This document shows positions 7,793 through 15,769 of a DNA stretch of 35,448 bases, one piece after another. The notes beneath the pieces are model-generated. The model had not been told where the DNA came from. It ran no database searches and was given only the letters and a program-made list of their open reading frames with translations. The translations under genes were made by a program, and so were the position numbers. Origin of the DNA: Acidobacteriota bacterium (GTDB lineage: Bacteria > Acidobacteriota > Polarisedimenticolia > J045); contig RFIB01000138.1 of NCBI GenBank assembly GCA_003695625.1, forward strand, positions 1-35,448, in the 5' to 3' direction. Positions within the stretch are counted from its first letter, which is position 1, and every line of letters starts with the position of its first letter.

Positions 7793-8898
7793 TCGAACCA
7801 CGCCCGCAGGCGTTCGGCCGTCGGCTCCGGCTCGCCGGCGACGAGGAACGCGCACGGACAGCGGCCGATGACGCGCGCCAGCTCGAGCGCGAGCCGCGCG
7901 GGGTCGCCGCCGAGCGAGGCGACCAGCGCGCCGCCGCGCCGCCGGTTCTGCAGGTCGCGCAGCAGCAGCAGCAGCGCGTCGCGTCCGCGCAGCGGCAGCA
8001 GGCGGCCGTCGCCCGCCCGGCGCACCAGCGAACGCGGTGCGACGCCGTACTCGAGCACGTGCGGGTCGCTCTCGAGCACCTCGTCGAGCGCGTGCGCATC
8101 GATCCGCATCGGGTCGAGCATCAGCGACAGCTCGCCCGGCGCGGTGCCGCGGACCGTGACGCCGGGCAGCGCGAGCCGCGTTGCGAGCCGCTCGACCGGG
8201 CCGGTCGTGACGACCGAGAACGGATACGCCGCCGTCGGGTCGGGCGGCGCCTCGCCGCCGTCGCACAGGACGATCGCGCCCGGCGGGGCCGGCGCGTCGG
8301 CGAGCGAGCCGTCGGGAAGCGCGCCGGCGTCGACCGCGACGCGGTCGGCGGCGTCGGCGTGCGGGGCCAGCGCGGCGAGGCGGCGGCCCGGTCCGTGGCG
8401 GATCCCCAGCGCCTTGAGGAACGGCACGACGACCCCGCGGCGCCGTTCGATCGGCGTGAAGTCGTCCGAGAGCAGCCGGAAGCCGGCGCGCACCAGCGCC
8501 AGGGCGAGCGTCGTCTTGCCGCTGTGGGACGGGCCCGCGACGAGCAGCGCGCGGCCGTCGCGCTCGAGCGCCGCGGCATGCAGGACGAGATGGCGCGTCG
8601 TCTCGTCGAGCGCCGCGCGGAACAGCCGCCCGAACGCCTGGTCGACCGCCGCGCCGGGGTCGAGCACGAAGGTCTCTCCGTGGACCGCGGCCCGCGGCGG
8701 ACCCGGCTTGAAGCGCACCTCGAACGGGGTCGCGTCCGGCAGGTCGTCGCGCACGAAGCGGCCCAGCTCGGCGTCGATCCGGGCGACCAGCTCGGCGCCG
8801 TCGGTCAGCACGGCGAGCCGGGCGTCGAGCATCTCGAGGACCCGCCGCAGCGGCCGCTGCGGGTCCGGAGCGCCGGGCTGACGGGTGTCTGGTCCCAC
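7723..8898 (-). CDS. HprK-related (HPr kinase/phosphorylase-like) P-loop kinase
   Basis: The 391-residue protein has the HPr-kinase fold signature. It reads VLHAAALERDGRALLV, then Walker A GPSHSGKTT (G122, K128, T129), then GFRLLSDDFTPI with the acidic pair D145-D146. Canonical HprK phosphorylates Ser46 of HPr, but HprK-related kinases also occur with PqqD-like and small-molecule pathways. No HPr, PTS or PqqD gene is seen here, so the substrate is unknown. The N-terminal 100 residues and the C-terminal half are not recognisable to me. No signal or membrane segment is visible. The start is uncertain: GTG 8898 gives the longest reading but has only a G-rich stretch upstream, and M23 (RVLEMLDARL) is an alternative. 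Its final 23 codons are antisense to the end of the S9 peptidase gene. Confidence 0.78.
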   Translation of the reverse strand: MGPDTRQPGAPDPQRPLRRVLEMLDARLAVLTDGAELVARIDAELGRFVRDDLPDATPFEVRFKPGPPRAAVHGETFVLDPGAAVDQAFGRLFRAALDETTRHLVLHAAALERDGRALLVAGPSHSGKTTLALALVRAGFRLLSDDFTPIERRRGVVVPFLKALGIRHGPGRRLAALAPHADAADRVAVDAGALPDGSLADAPAPPGAIVLCDGGEAPPDPTAAYPFSVVTTGPVERLATRLALPGVTVRGTAPGELSLMLDPMRIDAHALDEVLESDPHVLEYGVAPRSLVRRAGDGRLLPLRGRDALLLLLRDLQNRRRGGALVASLGGDPARLALELARVIGRCPCAFLVAGEPEPTAERLRAWFDQLPAGAAPSGRSGAAPGSTSSR

Positions 8899-8971
8899 GG
8901 AACCCCCGCGGCAAGGTAGCTTCGCCGTCCCGCCGGTGCCAGCCCCCCGTGGCGGCGGAGCGGCGCCCGGC

Positions 8972-8980
8972 TGCTACAAT
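8972..8980 (+). promoter_or_regulatory. extended -10 promoter element (TGC-TACAAT)
   Basis: TGCTACAAT at 8972-8980 combines a TGn extension with a 5-of-6 -10 hexamer. It lies about 135 bases before the radical SAM start, in a gap divergent from the HprK-related gene. No -35 is recognisable, as is usual for extended -10 promoters. The leader would begin near 8987. Confidence 0.45.
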
Positions 8981-8990
8981 GCCGGTGTCG

Positions 8991-9008
8991 GGGCCGCGTG
9001 CGCGGCCC
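8991..9008 (+). other. perfect GC hairpin in the 5' leader of the radical SAM gene
   Basis: GGGCCGCG (8991-8998), TG, CGCGGCCC (9001-9008) form a perfect inverted repeat just after the predicted transcription start. In RNA the stem would be 7 bp with a GUGC-type loop. It may protect the 5' end or regulate; in GC-rich DNA chance is a real alternative. Confidence 0.35.
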
Positions 9009-9114
9009 GTGGAGCGACGTCGAGGACACCCGGCGTGAGGCGAGACGACCGAGGCGCGGCCCTGCGGCCGGCCGGCGAACGACACACCGCGACGCGCCGC
9101 CCGGCGAGGGCTGC

Positions 9115-10038
9115 GTGAGCGGGCCGGTGCGCCTGCCGCGGCGGGAGACGTTTCGCGTCGACGATCATCCGCGCCGGTTCGCCGACAACCGCTACGTCTA
9201 CGCGGTGCTCTCCAGGCGGGCCCGCGGCCTGTCGATCGGCATCAACCTCAATCCGGACAAGCGCTGCAACTTCGACTGCATCTACTGCCAGGTCGACCGC
9301 AGCGTGCCGTCGGAGGTGGACCGCGTCGACGAGGCCGTGCTGCTCGCCGAGCTGCGCGCGATGCTCGCCGCCGCCGCACGCGGCGAGCTGACGGACCTCG
9401 CGCGCCTCGACGGCGTGCCCGACGCGCTGCGCCGGGTCGCCGACGTGGCGTTTTCCGGGGACGGCGAGCCGACGACCTGGCCGGGGTTCGACCGGCTGGT
9501 CGGGACGGTCGGCGACGCGATCGACGCGCTGCTGCCCGGCGTGCCGATGACGCTGATCACCAACGCCTCGACGTTCCATCTGACACGAGTTCGTCGCGCC
9601 CTCGACGCGCTGACCCGCCGCGGCGGGCGCGTCTGGGCCAAGCTGGATGCGGGCACGGACGAGTACTATCGCTTCGTCGCCGTGACGAAGGTCCCGTTCG
9701 CCCGCATCCTGGACAACATTCGCGAGCAGGCCTGCCGCCATCCGCTCGTGATCCAGAGCCTGTTCCTCCGTTTCCGCGGCGAGGGTCCCTCGTCGCGGGA
9801 GATCGACGCGTGGGCCGCGCGTCTCGCCGGGATCGTCGCCGCGGGCGGTGCGCTCGCCGGCGTCCAGGTGACGACCGTGGCCCGGCGTCCGCCGACACCC
9901 GACGTCACTGCGCTCGACGCCGCCGATCTCGACCGGATCGCGGCGGCGGCGCGGCAGGCCGTGCCCGGTGTGCCGGTGGAGACGTTCCCGGCGCGCCTCG
10001 ACGGCGCGGACGGCAACCCGGAGGAGCCGCGATCATGA
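9115..10038 (+). CDS. radical SAM protein, COG0731 / wyosine-synthase-like family
   Basis: The 307-residue protein has the radical SAM iron-sulfur motif CNFDCIYC (C51, C55, C58) in the phrase INLNPDKRCNFDCIYCQVDR. The SAM-contacting motif FSGDGEPTTWPGF follows, then LITNAST on a later strand. This arrangement is typical of the COG0731 group, whose archaeal/eukaryotic relatives (TYW1) build the tricyclic base of wyosine in tRNA-Phe. The bacterial members are uncharacterised, so the substrate is unknown. There is no extra Cys cluster, flavodoxin domain or SPASM domain. GTG at 9115 is preceded by GAGGG (9106-9110). An extended -10 lies ~135 bases upstream, leaving a hairpin-containing leader. 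The RNase E/G gene starts 33 bases after the stop, so the two are probably co-transcribed. Confidence 0.85.
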   Translation: MSGPVRLPRRETFRVDDHPRRFADNRYVYAVLSRRARGLSIGINLNPDKRCNFDCIYCQVDRSVPSEVDRVDEAVLLAELRAMLAAAARGELTDLARLDGVPDALRRVADVAFSGDGEPTTWPGFDRLVGTVGDAIDALLPGVPMTLITNASTFHLTRVRRALDALTRRGGRVWAKLDAGTDEYYRFVAVTKVPFARILDNIREQACRHPLVIQSLFLRFRGEGPSSREIDAWAARLAGIVAAGGALAGVQVTTVARRPPTPDVTALDAADLDRIAAAARQAVPGVPVETFPARLDGADGNPEEPRS

Positions 10039-10071
10039 GCCGCCGCAGGCCGCCCGCAGGGAGAACACTTC

Positions 10072-12111
10072 GTGGCCAGCAAACCGCGCAAGGTGATGCT
10101 GATCAACGTGACGCACTCGGAGGAGAGTCGCGTCGCCATCCTGCATGACGGAGTCCTCGAGGCGTTCGAGATCGAGACGTTCGATCACCGGTCGCTCAAG
10201 GGCAACATCTACAAGGCACGCGTCGAGTCGGTCCAGCCCGGGCTGCAGGCCGCGTTCGTCGACATCGGCCAGCGGCGTGGGGCGTTCCTGCCGCTCGACG
10301 AGGTCAACTTCGCCGTCCACCCGGTGCGCGGCGACGCGGCCAAGGGGCGGATCGAGAACCACCTGCAGAAGGGCCAGGAGCTGCTGGTCCAGGTCGTCCG
10401 CGACGCGTTCTCCAACAAGCCGCCGACGGTCTCGACCTACTTCTCGCTGCCCGGCCGCTATCTCGTCCTGACGCCGTACCAGCCGTCGGTCGGCATCTCG
10501 CGCAAGCTCGAGGACAAGCAGCGCGAACGGCTGCGCGCCGCGATCGATGGCGTCGAACGTCCCGAGGCGCACGGCGTGATCGTCCGGACCGCCGGCGCCG
10601 CGGCGACCAAGGTCGACCTGCAGCGCGACCTGCGCTACCTCACGCGCCTGTGGGAGCGGATCGAGGAGGCCGGTCGCCGCGTGCGGGCGCCGAAGCTGGT
10701 CTACCAGGAGCGCAGCCTGGTCATCCGCGCCGTGCGCGACCTGATGACGCCGGACATCGACGAACTGCTGGTCGACAATCGCGAGACGTACGAGGAGATC
10801 CTCGAGTTCTTCGAGACCGTCGCACCGCACCGGAAGCGGATCGTCAAGCTCTACGAGGGCAGCCGGCCGATCTTCAACAAGCACAATCTCGAGGAGCAGA
10901 TCGAGAACATCTTTCGTCGCCGCGTGCCGCTGCCGTCGGGCGGCGCGATCGTGTTCGACGTGACCGAGGCGCTGACTGCGGTCGACGTCAACTCGGGCAA
11001 GATGCGCAAGGAAGGTCACATCGAGGACACCGCGCTCAAGGCCAATCTCGAGGCGGCGGAGGAGATCGCGCGGCAGCTCCGGTTGCGCGACCTCGGCGGA
11101 CTCGTCGTGATCGACTTCATCGACATGCGCTCGTCGAAGGCGATCCGCCAGGTCGAGAAGGCGATGCGCGAGGCGCTCAAGAAGGACCGCGCGCGCTACG
11201 ACGTGACGCGGATCTCGCCGCTGGGCCTGATGGAGATCAGCCGCGAGCGGCTCGCCGCGGAGAAGTCGTCGCTGCGCTACACGGACTGTCCGGCGTGCGC
11301 CGGCACCGGCAAGATCAAGACGATCGAGGCGGCGGCGATGCAGGCGCTGCGTCGGCTTCAGACGCGCGTCGTGCGCGGGGACGTCGAGGAGTTCGTGCTG
11401 CGGGTGCCGCCCGAGGTCGCCGAGTACCTGCTCAACAACAAGCGCGACGAACTCGTCCAGTGGGAGGAGCGCTACCGCACGCGGATCGTGGTCCGCGGCA
11501 TGCCCGAGTACGGCCGTGACGACCTGACGCTCGACACCGTCGTCCGCGAGCGCAGCCGCGACAGCGAGCCGGTCGTCGTTCCGCCGAGCCACGTCGAGAT
11601 CCTCGCCCAGCACGAGGAGGACGAGGCGGCGGCGGCCGAGGCCGAGGCCCAGGCCGAAGCCGAGCCGTCCGAGAACGGTGCGAAGAAGAAGCGCCGCCGC
11701 CGGCGTCGGCGCAGGAAGAAGAACGGCGAGGCCGGCGAGACCGGCGAGGCGGCGGATGCCGGGCTCGCCGCGGAAGGCGGCGACGTGCAGGACGCCGCGG
11801 ACGCCGAGGACGCGGCCACGGCCGCCGAGGGCGAACCCGCGGGGGCGGAGGCCGAGCCGGAGGGCGAAGGACGCCGGAAGAAGCGTCGCCGCCGCCGGCG
11901 GCGGAAGAAGAGGAACGGCGAAACCGCGGACGCGGAGGACAACGGCGGGACGGACTCCGACGACGAGGCGCCGGCCGCCGCGGACGGCGCGGACGAGCCC
12001 GTGCCCGCGGAGGAGCCGGGCGAGCCGCTCGAGCTGCCCGACCCGGAGCCGGTCCTCGCCGACGGCGCTCCGGCCCCGCGCCCGCTGTGGTGGCGCCTGC
12101 TGCGTCCCTGA
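10072..12111 (+). CDS. rne: ribonuclease E/G family endoribonuclease with Arg/Lys-rich tail
   Basis: RNase E/G cleaves single-stranded RNA and matures rRNA and tRNA or starts mRNA decay. The 679-residue protein has the S1-type N-terminal domain (GNIYKARVESVQPGLQAAFV), the DNase-I-like catalytic domain with D305 (VDVNSGK) and D348 (VIDFIDM), and the Zn-link C406-P-A-C409. These match E. coli D303, D346, C404 and C407 almost residue for residue, so it is probably active. After ~residue 510 the tail is disordered and acidic (many EAE/DAED) but contains two basic blocks, 538-550 and 601-614, each almost pure Arg/Lys. These resemble the RNA-binding Arg-rich segments of the RNase E scaffold. GTG 10072 has AGGGAG eight bases upstream. 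The last residues, WWRLL, could be a small partner motif. The stop is 16 bases from the convergent MATE gene. Confidence 0.93.
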   Translation: MASKPRKVMLINVTHSEESRVAILHDGVLEAFEIETFDHRSLKGNIYKARVESVQPGLQAAFVDIGQRRGAFLPLDEVNFAVHPVRGDAAKGRIENHLQKGQELLVQVVRDAFSNKPPTVSTYFSLPGRYLVLTPYQPSVGISRKLEDKQRERLRAAIDGVERPEAHGVIVRTAGAAATKVDLQRDLRYLTRLWERIEEAGRRVRAPKLVYQERSLVIRAVRDLMTPDIDELLVDNRETYEEILEFFETVAPHRKRIVKLYEGSRPIFNKHNLEEQIENIFRRRVPLPSGGAIVFDVTEALTAVDVNSGKMRKEGHIEDTALKANLEAAEEIARQLRLRDLGGLVVIDFIDMRSSKAIRQVEKAMREALKKDRARYDVTRISPLGLMEISRERLAAEKSSLRYTDCPACAGTGKIKTIEAAAMQALRRLQTRVVRGDVEEFVLRVPPEVAEYLLNNKRDELVQWEERYRTRIVVRGMPEYGRDDLTLDTVVRERSRDSEPVVVPPSHVEILAQHEEDEAAAAEAEAQAEAEPSENGAKKKRRRRRRRRKKNGEAGETGEAADAGLAAEGGDVQDAADAEDAATAAEGEPAGAEAEPEGEGRRKKRRRRRRRKKRNGETADAEDNGGTDSDDEAPAAADGADEPVPAEEPGEPLELPDPEPVLADGAPAPRPLWWRLLRP

Positions 12112-12127
12112 CGCCCGCCGGCCAGCC

Positions 12128-13453
12128 TCACCGGTGCGCGCGCGAAAGCCAGCGCGCACCGCACGACGCGGCGCGATAGCCGTTGAGCCCGACCAGGGCG
12201 AGCCACACGCCGACCAGGCTGCCGCGGGCCCAGCCGAGGGCGAGCAGCAGCGGGACGAACACCAGCAGCACGCCGATCAGCATGTGCCGGCGCAGGTAGG
12301 CGAAGTCGCGGCGACCGAACAGCAGGCCGTCCCAGACGTAGACCAGCGCATTGAGCGGCTGCGTCAGCGCGATCACCGGCCACGTGGCGCGCAGCGGGTC
12401 GAGCACCTGCGGATCGCGCGTGAACAGCGCGGCGATCGGCTCGCGCGCCAGTCCATAGACGAGCGCGAAGCCGGCGCCGATCACCGTGCCGGCGATCAGC
12501 AGTCTCCTGCCGACGGCGCGCTCCTCCTCGACTGCGCCGGCGCCGATCAGCCGGCCGCCCAGCACGTTGCCTGCGATCGCCAGGCCGTCGATCAGGAACG
12601 ACGAGAACAGCCACAGCTGCAGCCCGATCTGATGCGCCGCGAGCCGCGCCTCGCCGAGCCGCGTGGCGACCGCCGTGCTGAGAAAGAACGCCGCGAGCAG
12701 CGCTCCGGTGCGCACCACGAGGTTCGACGCCTCCGCACCGAACGCGAACACGTGGCGGCGCCGGATCCGCGTCCGCCACGACAGCCCGGCGTCGCGCGCG
12801 AGCACGACGAGCAGCGCCAGTCCCGCCGCGACGCCGAGCGCGAACGCGCCCACCGTGCCGATCGCCGCGCCGGTGAGTCCGAGGCGCCAGACGAACAGCA
12901 GCAGGTACGTCAGCACGACGTTGCCGAACGTGATCAGCGCACCGACGAGAAGCGACAGACCGACGCGCTGCAGCCCGCGCAGGATGCCTGTCAGCGCGGT
13001 CGCCACCAGCACCAGCGGCATGCCCGCCGCGCGCAGCAGGAAGTATGGGCGGGCGAGCGCCGTCAGCGAGGCATCGGCACCCATCACCGTGCCGACCAGC
13101 AGCGGGTAGGACACGACGAGCAGCGCACCGGTCGCGACGCCGAAGCCGACGGCGACCGCCAGCGCAAGCAGGATCGTCGCGCCCAGTTCCTCGCGGTCGC
13201 CACGGCCGACCGCCTGCGCAACCTGCGCGGTCACGCCGTTGACCAGGAAGTTGAACACCCACGTGAACGCCGAGAGCACCGCGACGCAGACCGCCATCGC
13301 CGCGAGCCAGCGGCTGTCGAGCCGGCCGAGAAACGCCGTGTCGACCAGTCCGGCGAGCGGTTCGAGCGTCGAGGCGACCGTCGCGGGGATCGCCACCGCG
13401 AGCAGTCGCCGCGCGCCGATCCGCTCCTCCGCGTGGCGCGGGGCAGCGCTCAC
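12128..13453 (-). CDS. MATE family efflux transporter
   Basis: MATE proteins exchange Na+ or H+ for drugs or metabolites across the inner membrane. The 441-residue product is the normal length, with about 12 hydrophobic helices and the two-fold repeated MATE layout. Helix 1 includes IPATVASTLEPLAGLVDTAFLG, the conserved LxxxVDTAFLGRL signature, and the second half contains LAAHQIGLQLWLFSSFLIDG. It is closest in feel to the DinF-like branch. The GTG start at 13453 overlaps the TGA of the upstream kinase by four bases, and AAGGGA lies just upstream, so translation is probably coupled. It is the last gene of the minus-strand set that begins at 15674. The physical link to a kinase and an exported protein suggests export of a modified metabolite or lipid-linked molecule, which is inference. 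Confidence 0.9.
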   Translation of the reverse strand: MSAAPRHAEERIGARRLLAVAIPATVASTLEPLAGLVDTAFLGRLDSRWLAAMAVCVAVLSAFTWVFNFLVNGVTAQVAQAVGRGDREELGATILLALAVAVGFGVATGALLVVSYPLLVGTVMGADASLTALARPYFLLRAAGMPLVLVATALTGILRGLQRVGLSLLVGALITFGNVVLTYLLLFVWRLGLTGAAIGTVGAFALGVAAGLALLVVLARDAGLSWRTRIRRRHVFAFGAEASNLVVRTGALLAAFFLSTAVATRLGEARLAAHQIGLQLWLFSSFLIDGLAIAGNVLGGRLIGAGAVEEERAVGRRLLIAGTVIGAGFALVYGLAREPIAALFTRDPQVLDPLRATWPVIALTQPLNALVYVWDGLLFGRRDFAYLRRHMLIGVLLVFVPLLLALGWARGSLVGVWLALVGLNGYRAASCGARWLSRAHR

Positions 13454-14034
13454 CGTCGTCCCTTGAGCCGGCGTCCGAGGCGATAGAGCGCGCCGAACAG
13501 TCCCGTCGGGCGCGGTTCGGGCAGGCCGCGGTGCCGCGCGACCAGCCGCGCGACCGCGTGGTCGTCGAGCTGCATCAGCAGGCGCACGAGCGGACCCGGG
13601 CGCGCCGGATCCCGCGCGATCCGCGCGATCGCGAAGTCGACGAGGTGTACCGTCCCGTCGTCGGCGACGAGCACGTTCGAATGGTGCAGGTCGGCGATCG
13701 CCACGCCGCGCCGGTGCACGTCGGCGACGATCTCCGCGAGCCGGTCGAGGACGCCGTCCGGCAGCGGGCCGCGCCAGGCCGACAGCGGTCGGCCGGGCAC
13801 GCGCTCGATCACCAGGGCGTCCCGCCCCTCCAGCCCGAGGCAGCGCGGGATCCCGGCGACGCCGGCGAGCCGCCCGTAGACCCGCGCCTCGCGGCGCAGC
13901 GTCGGCCGGCCGTAGAACGCGCGGATCGGCCACGGGCGGGCCGCGTAGTCCTTGACGATCACGTCGATCCCGGCGCGTCGTTCGGCGCGGATCTCCGCCT
14001 TCGTCCGGTTGCGCGGGCGATGGATCGTCGTCAC
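13450..14034 (-). CDS. minimal WaaP/Kdo-kinase-like protein kinase fold
   Basis: At 194 residues this is a compact kinase. K28 (VIVKDY) and E49 (RREARVY) fit the ATP Lys and helix-C Glu. GIADLHHSN-type catalytic loop residues are D115, H117 and N120 (IADLHHSNVLV), and DFA at 133-135 takes the DFG place. The layout resembles the lipopolysaccharide kinase (Kdo/WaaP) and RIO-like group, which phosphorylate sugars or small substrates. All key residues are present, so I expect activity. The C-terminal tail is basic (RRLKGRR), which could bring it to the membrane. GTG 14034 overlaps the TGA of the upstream gene by four bases, and its own TGA overlaps the MATE start. This tight coupling implies fixed stoichiometry with its neighbours. 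Substrate unknown. Confidence 0.75.
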   Translation of the reverse strand: MTTIHRPRNRTKAEIRAERRAGIDVIVKDYAARPWPIRAFYGRPTLRREARVYGRLAGVAGIPRCLGLEGRDALVIERVPGRPLSAWRGPLPDGVLDRLAEIVADVHRRGVAIADLHHSNVLVADDGTVHLVDFAIARIARDPARPGPLVRLLMQLDDHAVARLVARHRGLPEPRPTGLFGALYRLGRRLKGRR

Positions 14035-15674
14035 CGGCGGTCGCTCCGCCGGGGGCGCGGGTACAGATCCTCGGGAACGCGCCCGGTCGCCCACACCGCC
14101 CACATTCCGGCGCGCTCGACCAGCCCGCGGCGCCAGTCGCGCTGGGCGAGCGCCTCGGCCAGCGCGAGGTCGACGTGCCACAGCGGCAGCGTCACCGTCG
14201 CGAAGCGCAGGTGGTCGAGCGCCTCGAGCTCGCGTCCGCTGTCGAGCAGCAGCGCCGCCATCCGCCCGCGCACCCACGGCGCGAACGGCACCACGGCCAG
14301 CGTGCGGCGCAGGTCGCGCATCCGGTCCGCGGCGGGATCGCCGCGGCGCGCGCGCAGCTCGTCGAGCAGCGGATAGACCGCGAGCAGCCGCGGCGACGCC
14401 ACGCGCGCGCGCTCGAGCTCGTCGATGGCGCGGTCGAGCAGCGCGCGGCGCGTCGCGACGTCGGGCACCTCCGTGCGCGGCAGGAACAGCGGCCGCCGGT
14501 CGAACCGCACGCCGGCGCGCCGCGCCAGCCGTCGCGCGAGACGCCAGCGCGAGACGGCGTCGTCCGGATGCCGTGCGAGGTGCCGCTCGAGCAGCGGCTC
14601 GCGCCAGCGGTCCGGCGCGCGTCGCATCAGCCGGTCGAACAGCGCCCCGCGCGCACGGGCGCGGACCGCATCGCGCCACGCCTCGGGCACGCGGTAGACG
14701 AGTTCGTCGACTCGCGTCGTGATCCGGTCGAACCCGTCGAGCGCCTCGTCGGCCGGCAGCTCGACCCGCGCCGCCAGTCCGTCGACGAGCCGTTCGGCCA
14801 GCTCGAAGTCCCGCGCCAGGAACACCGGGTGACCGCGGTCGCGGATCAGCTCGATCCGGCGCGTCTCGCGCACGCCGCCGCGCTCGAAGCGGCGCTCGGT
14901 CAGTCCCGGCTGGTAGCCCTCGCGCACGACGATGAACCCGACACGGATCGCCGATGGGACGACCGCGCGCGGAAACCGGCGCGGGTCGCGGACGTTGAAC
15001 AGGCCGCTGACCGCCTCGAGCGTGCCCGCCTCGTCGGTCGTGCCGAGATACTCGAGCGCCGGTGCGACGTCCTCGGCCCGCGGGCGGACGAACGGGCTGG
15101 TGCGGTGGTCGAAGTCCGCCGGCGCCGCCGCGACCGGCGCGAAGCCGAGGTCGCGCCAGGTCCGCTCGTTGACGGCGACCGCCTCGAGCAGCTCGAGCGC
15201 CGGATTCGGCGCCGGCAGGAAGCGCAGGAAGCCGACCAGCCGCGCGCCGTCGGCGTCCTCGTTGACACCGTAGAAGGTCGGGTCGTAGTAGCGGTAGACC
15301 CGCGCGCCGGCGACCGGACGCTCGGTCTCGTCGACCACCTCCAGCGTCGTGCGGATCGCGACCCGGCGCCGCCAGCGCCAGCCGGGACGGCGCGGCTCGC
15401 CGGGCACGCGCAGCGCCTCGGGGACGGTTCCGCCGTCCCGCGCGAGACGCCGCAGCGCGCGTGCGGCGCGGCGCGCGGCGCGTCGCGGATCCTCCGGGAT
15501 CCGTCCCGCGTCGTCCCCGGCGACCAGGTCGGGCCGCTCGACTCCGTCGACCACCGGGGCGTAGCCGCGGAACTCGCCGTCGTGGACCACGCGCGGGCGC
15601 GACGCCGCGCGCCCGGCCGGCGCCATCGCCAGCGCCAGCACGAGCGCGACGCACCACCTCATCCCGGGATTCAC
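14031..15674 (-). CDS. exported hypothetical protein (547 aa)
   Basis: I do not recognise the family. The N-terminus (MRWCVALVLALAMAPAGRAAS) is a signal peptide. The region around residue 110-135 (VAIRTTLEVVDETERPVAGA, then RVYRYYDP) has the look of a carboxypeptidase-regulatory-like beta module. The C-terminal ~200 residues are helical and Ala/Arg/Leu-rich, with a TPR-like feel (LLDSGRELEALDHLRFATVT, then HVDLALAEALAQRD). There is no C-terminal anchor. GTG 15674 gives VNPGMRW with AGGAT about nine bases upstream; ATG 15662 (M5) is equally good for the signal peptide. The probable minus-strand -10 (TAGGAT, 15683-15688) is so close that the mRNA would be nearly leaderless from GTG 15674. It heads the kinase-MATE set, with a GTGA overlap at its end. 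Confidence 0.72.
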   Translation of the reverse strand: MNPGMRWCVALVLALAMAPAGRAASRPRVVHDGEFRGYAPVVDGVERPDLVAGDDAGRIPEDPRRAARRAARALRRLARDGGTVPEALRVPGEPRRPGWRWRRRVAIRTTLEVVDETERPVAGARVYRYYDPTFYGVNEDADGARLVGFLRFLPAPNPALELLEAVAVNERTWRDLGFAPVAAAPADFDHRTSPFVRPRAEDVAPALEYLGTTDEAGTLEAVSGLFNVRDPRRFPRAVVPSAIRVGFIVVREGYQPGLTERRFERGGVRETRRIELIRDRGHPVFLARDFELAERLVDGLAARVELPADEALDGFDRITTRVDELVYRVPEAWRDAVRARARGALFDRLMRRAPDRWREPLLERHLARHPDDAVSRWRLARRLARRAGVRFDRRPLFLPRTEVPDVATRRALLDRAIDELERARVASPRLLAVYPLLDELRARRGDPAADRMRDLRRTLAVVPFAPWVRGRMAALLLDSGRELEALDHLRFATVTLPLWHVDLALAEALAQRDWRRGLVERAGMWAVWATGRVPEDLYPRPRRSDRR

Positions 15675-15681
15675 GGGGCGC

Positions 15682-15691
15682 TATCCTAGCC
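15682..15691. promoter_or_regulatory. near-symmetric divergent -10 region (TATCCTAGCC)
   Basis: The plus strand reads TATCCT and the minus strand TAGGAT from overlapping bases, each 4 of 6 to TATAAT. It sits between the divergent genes starting at 15674 (minus) and 15770 (plus) and differs by one base from the element at 1408. No clear -35 is seen. Confidence 0.35.
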
Positions 15692-15769
15692 CGGATCCTC
15701 CGCGAATCCCCCGGCCGCGACGGATGATCCGCGCGCGCGGGGCGCGGCCCGCCGTGCAGGAGGCTTCGG

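Noticed and set aside
11683-11914. Arg/Lys runs in the RNase E/G tail as a frameshift or assembly error
   Set aside because: The frame stays open, codons vary within the runs, and the acidic linkers are in the same frame; basic tails are normal in RNase E.
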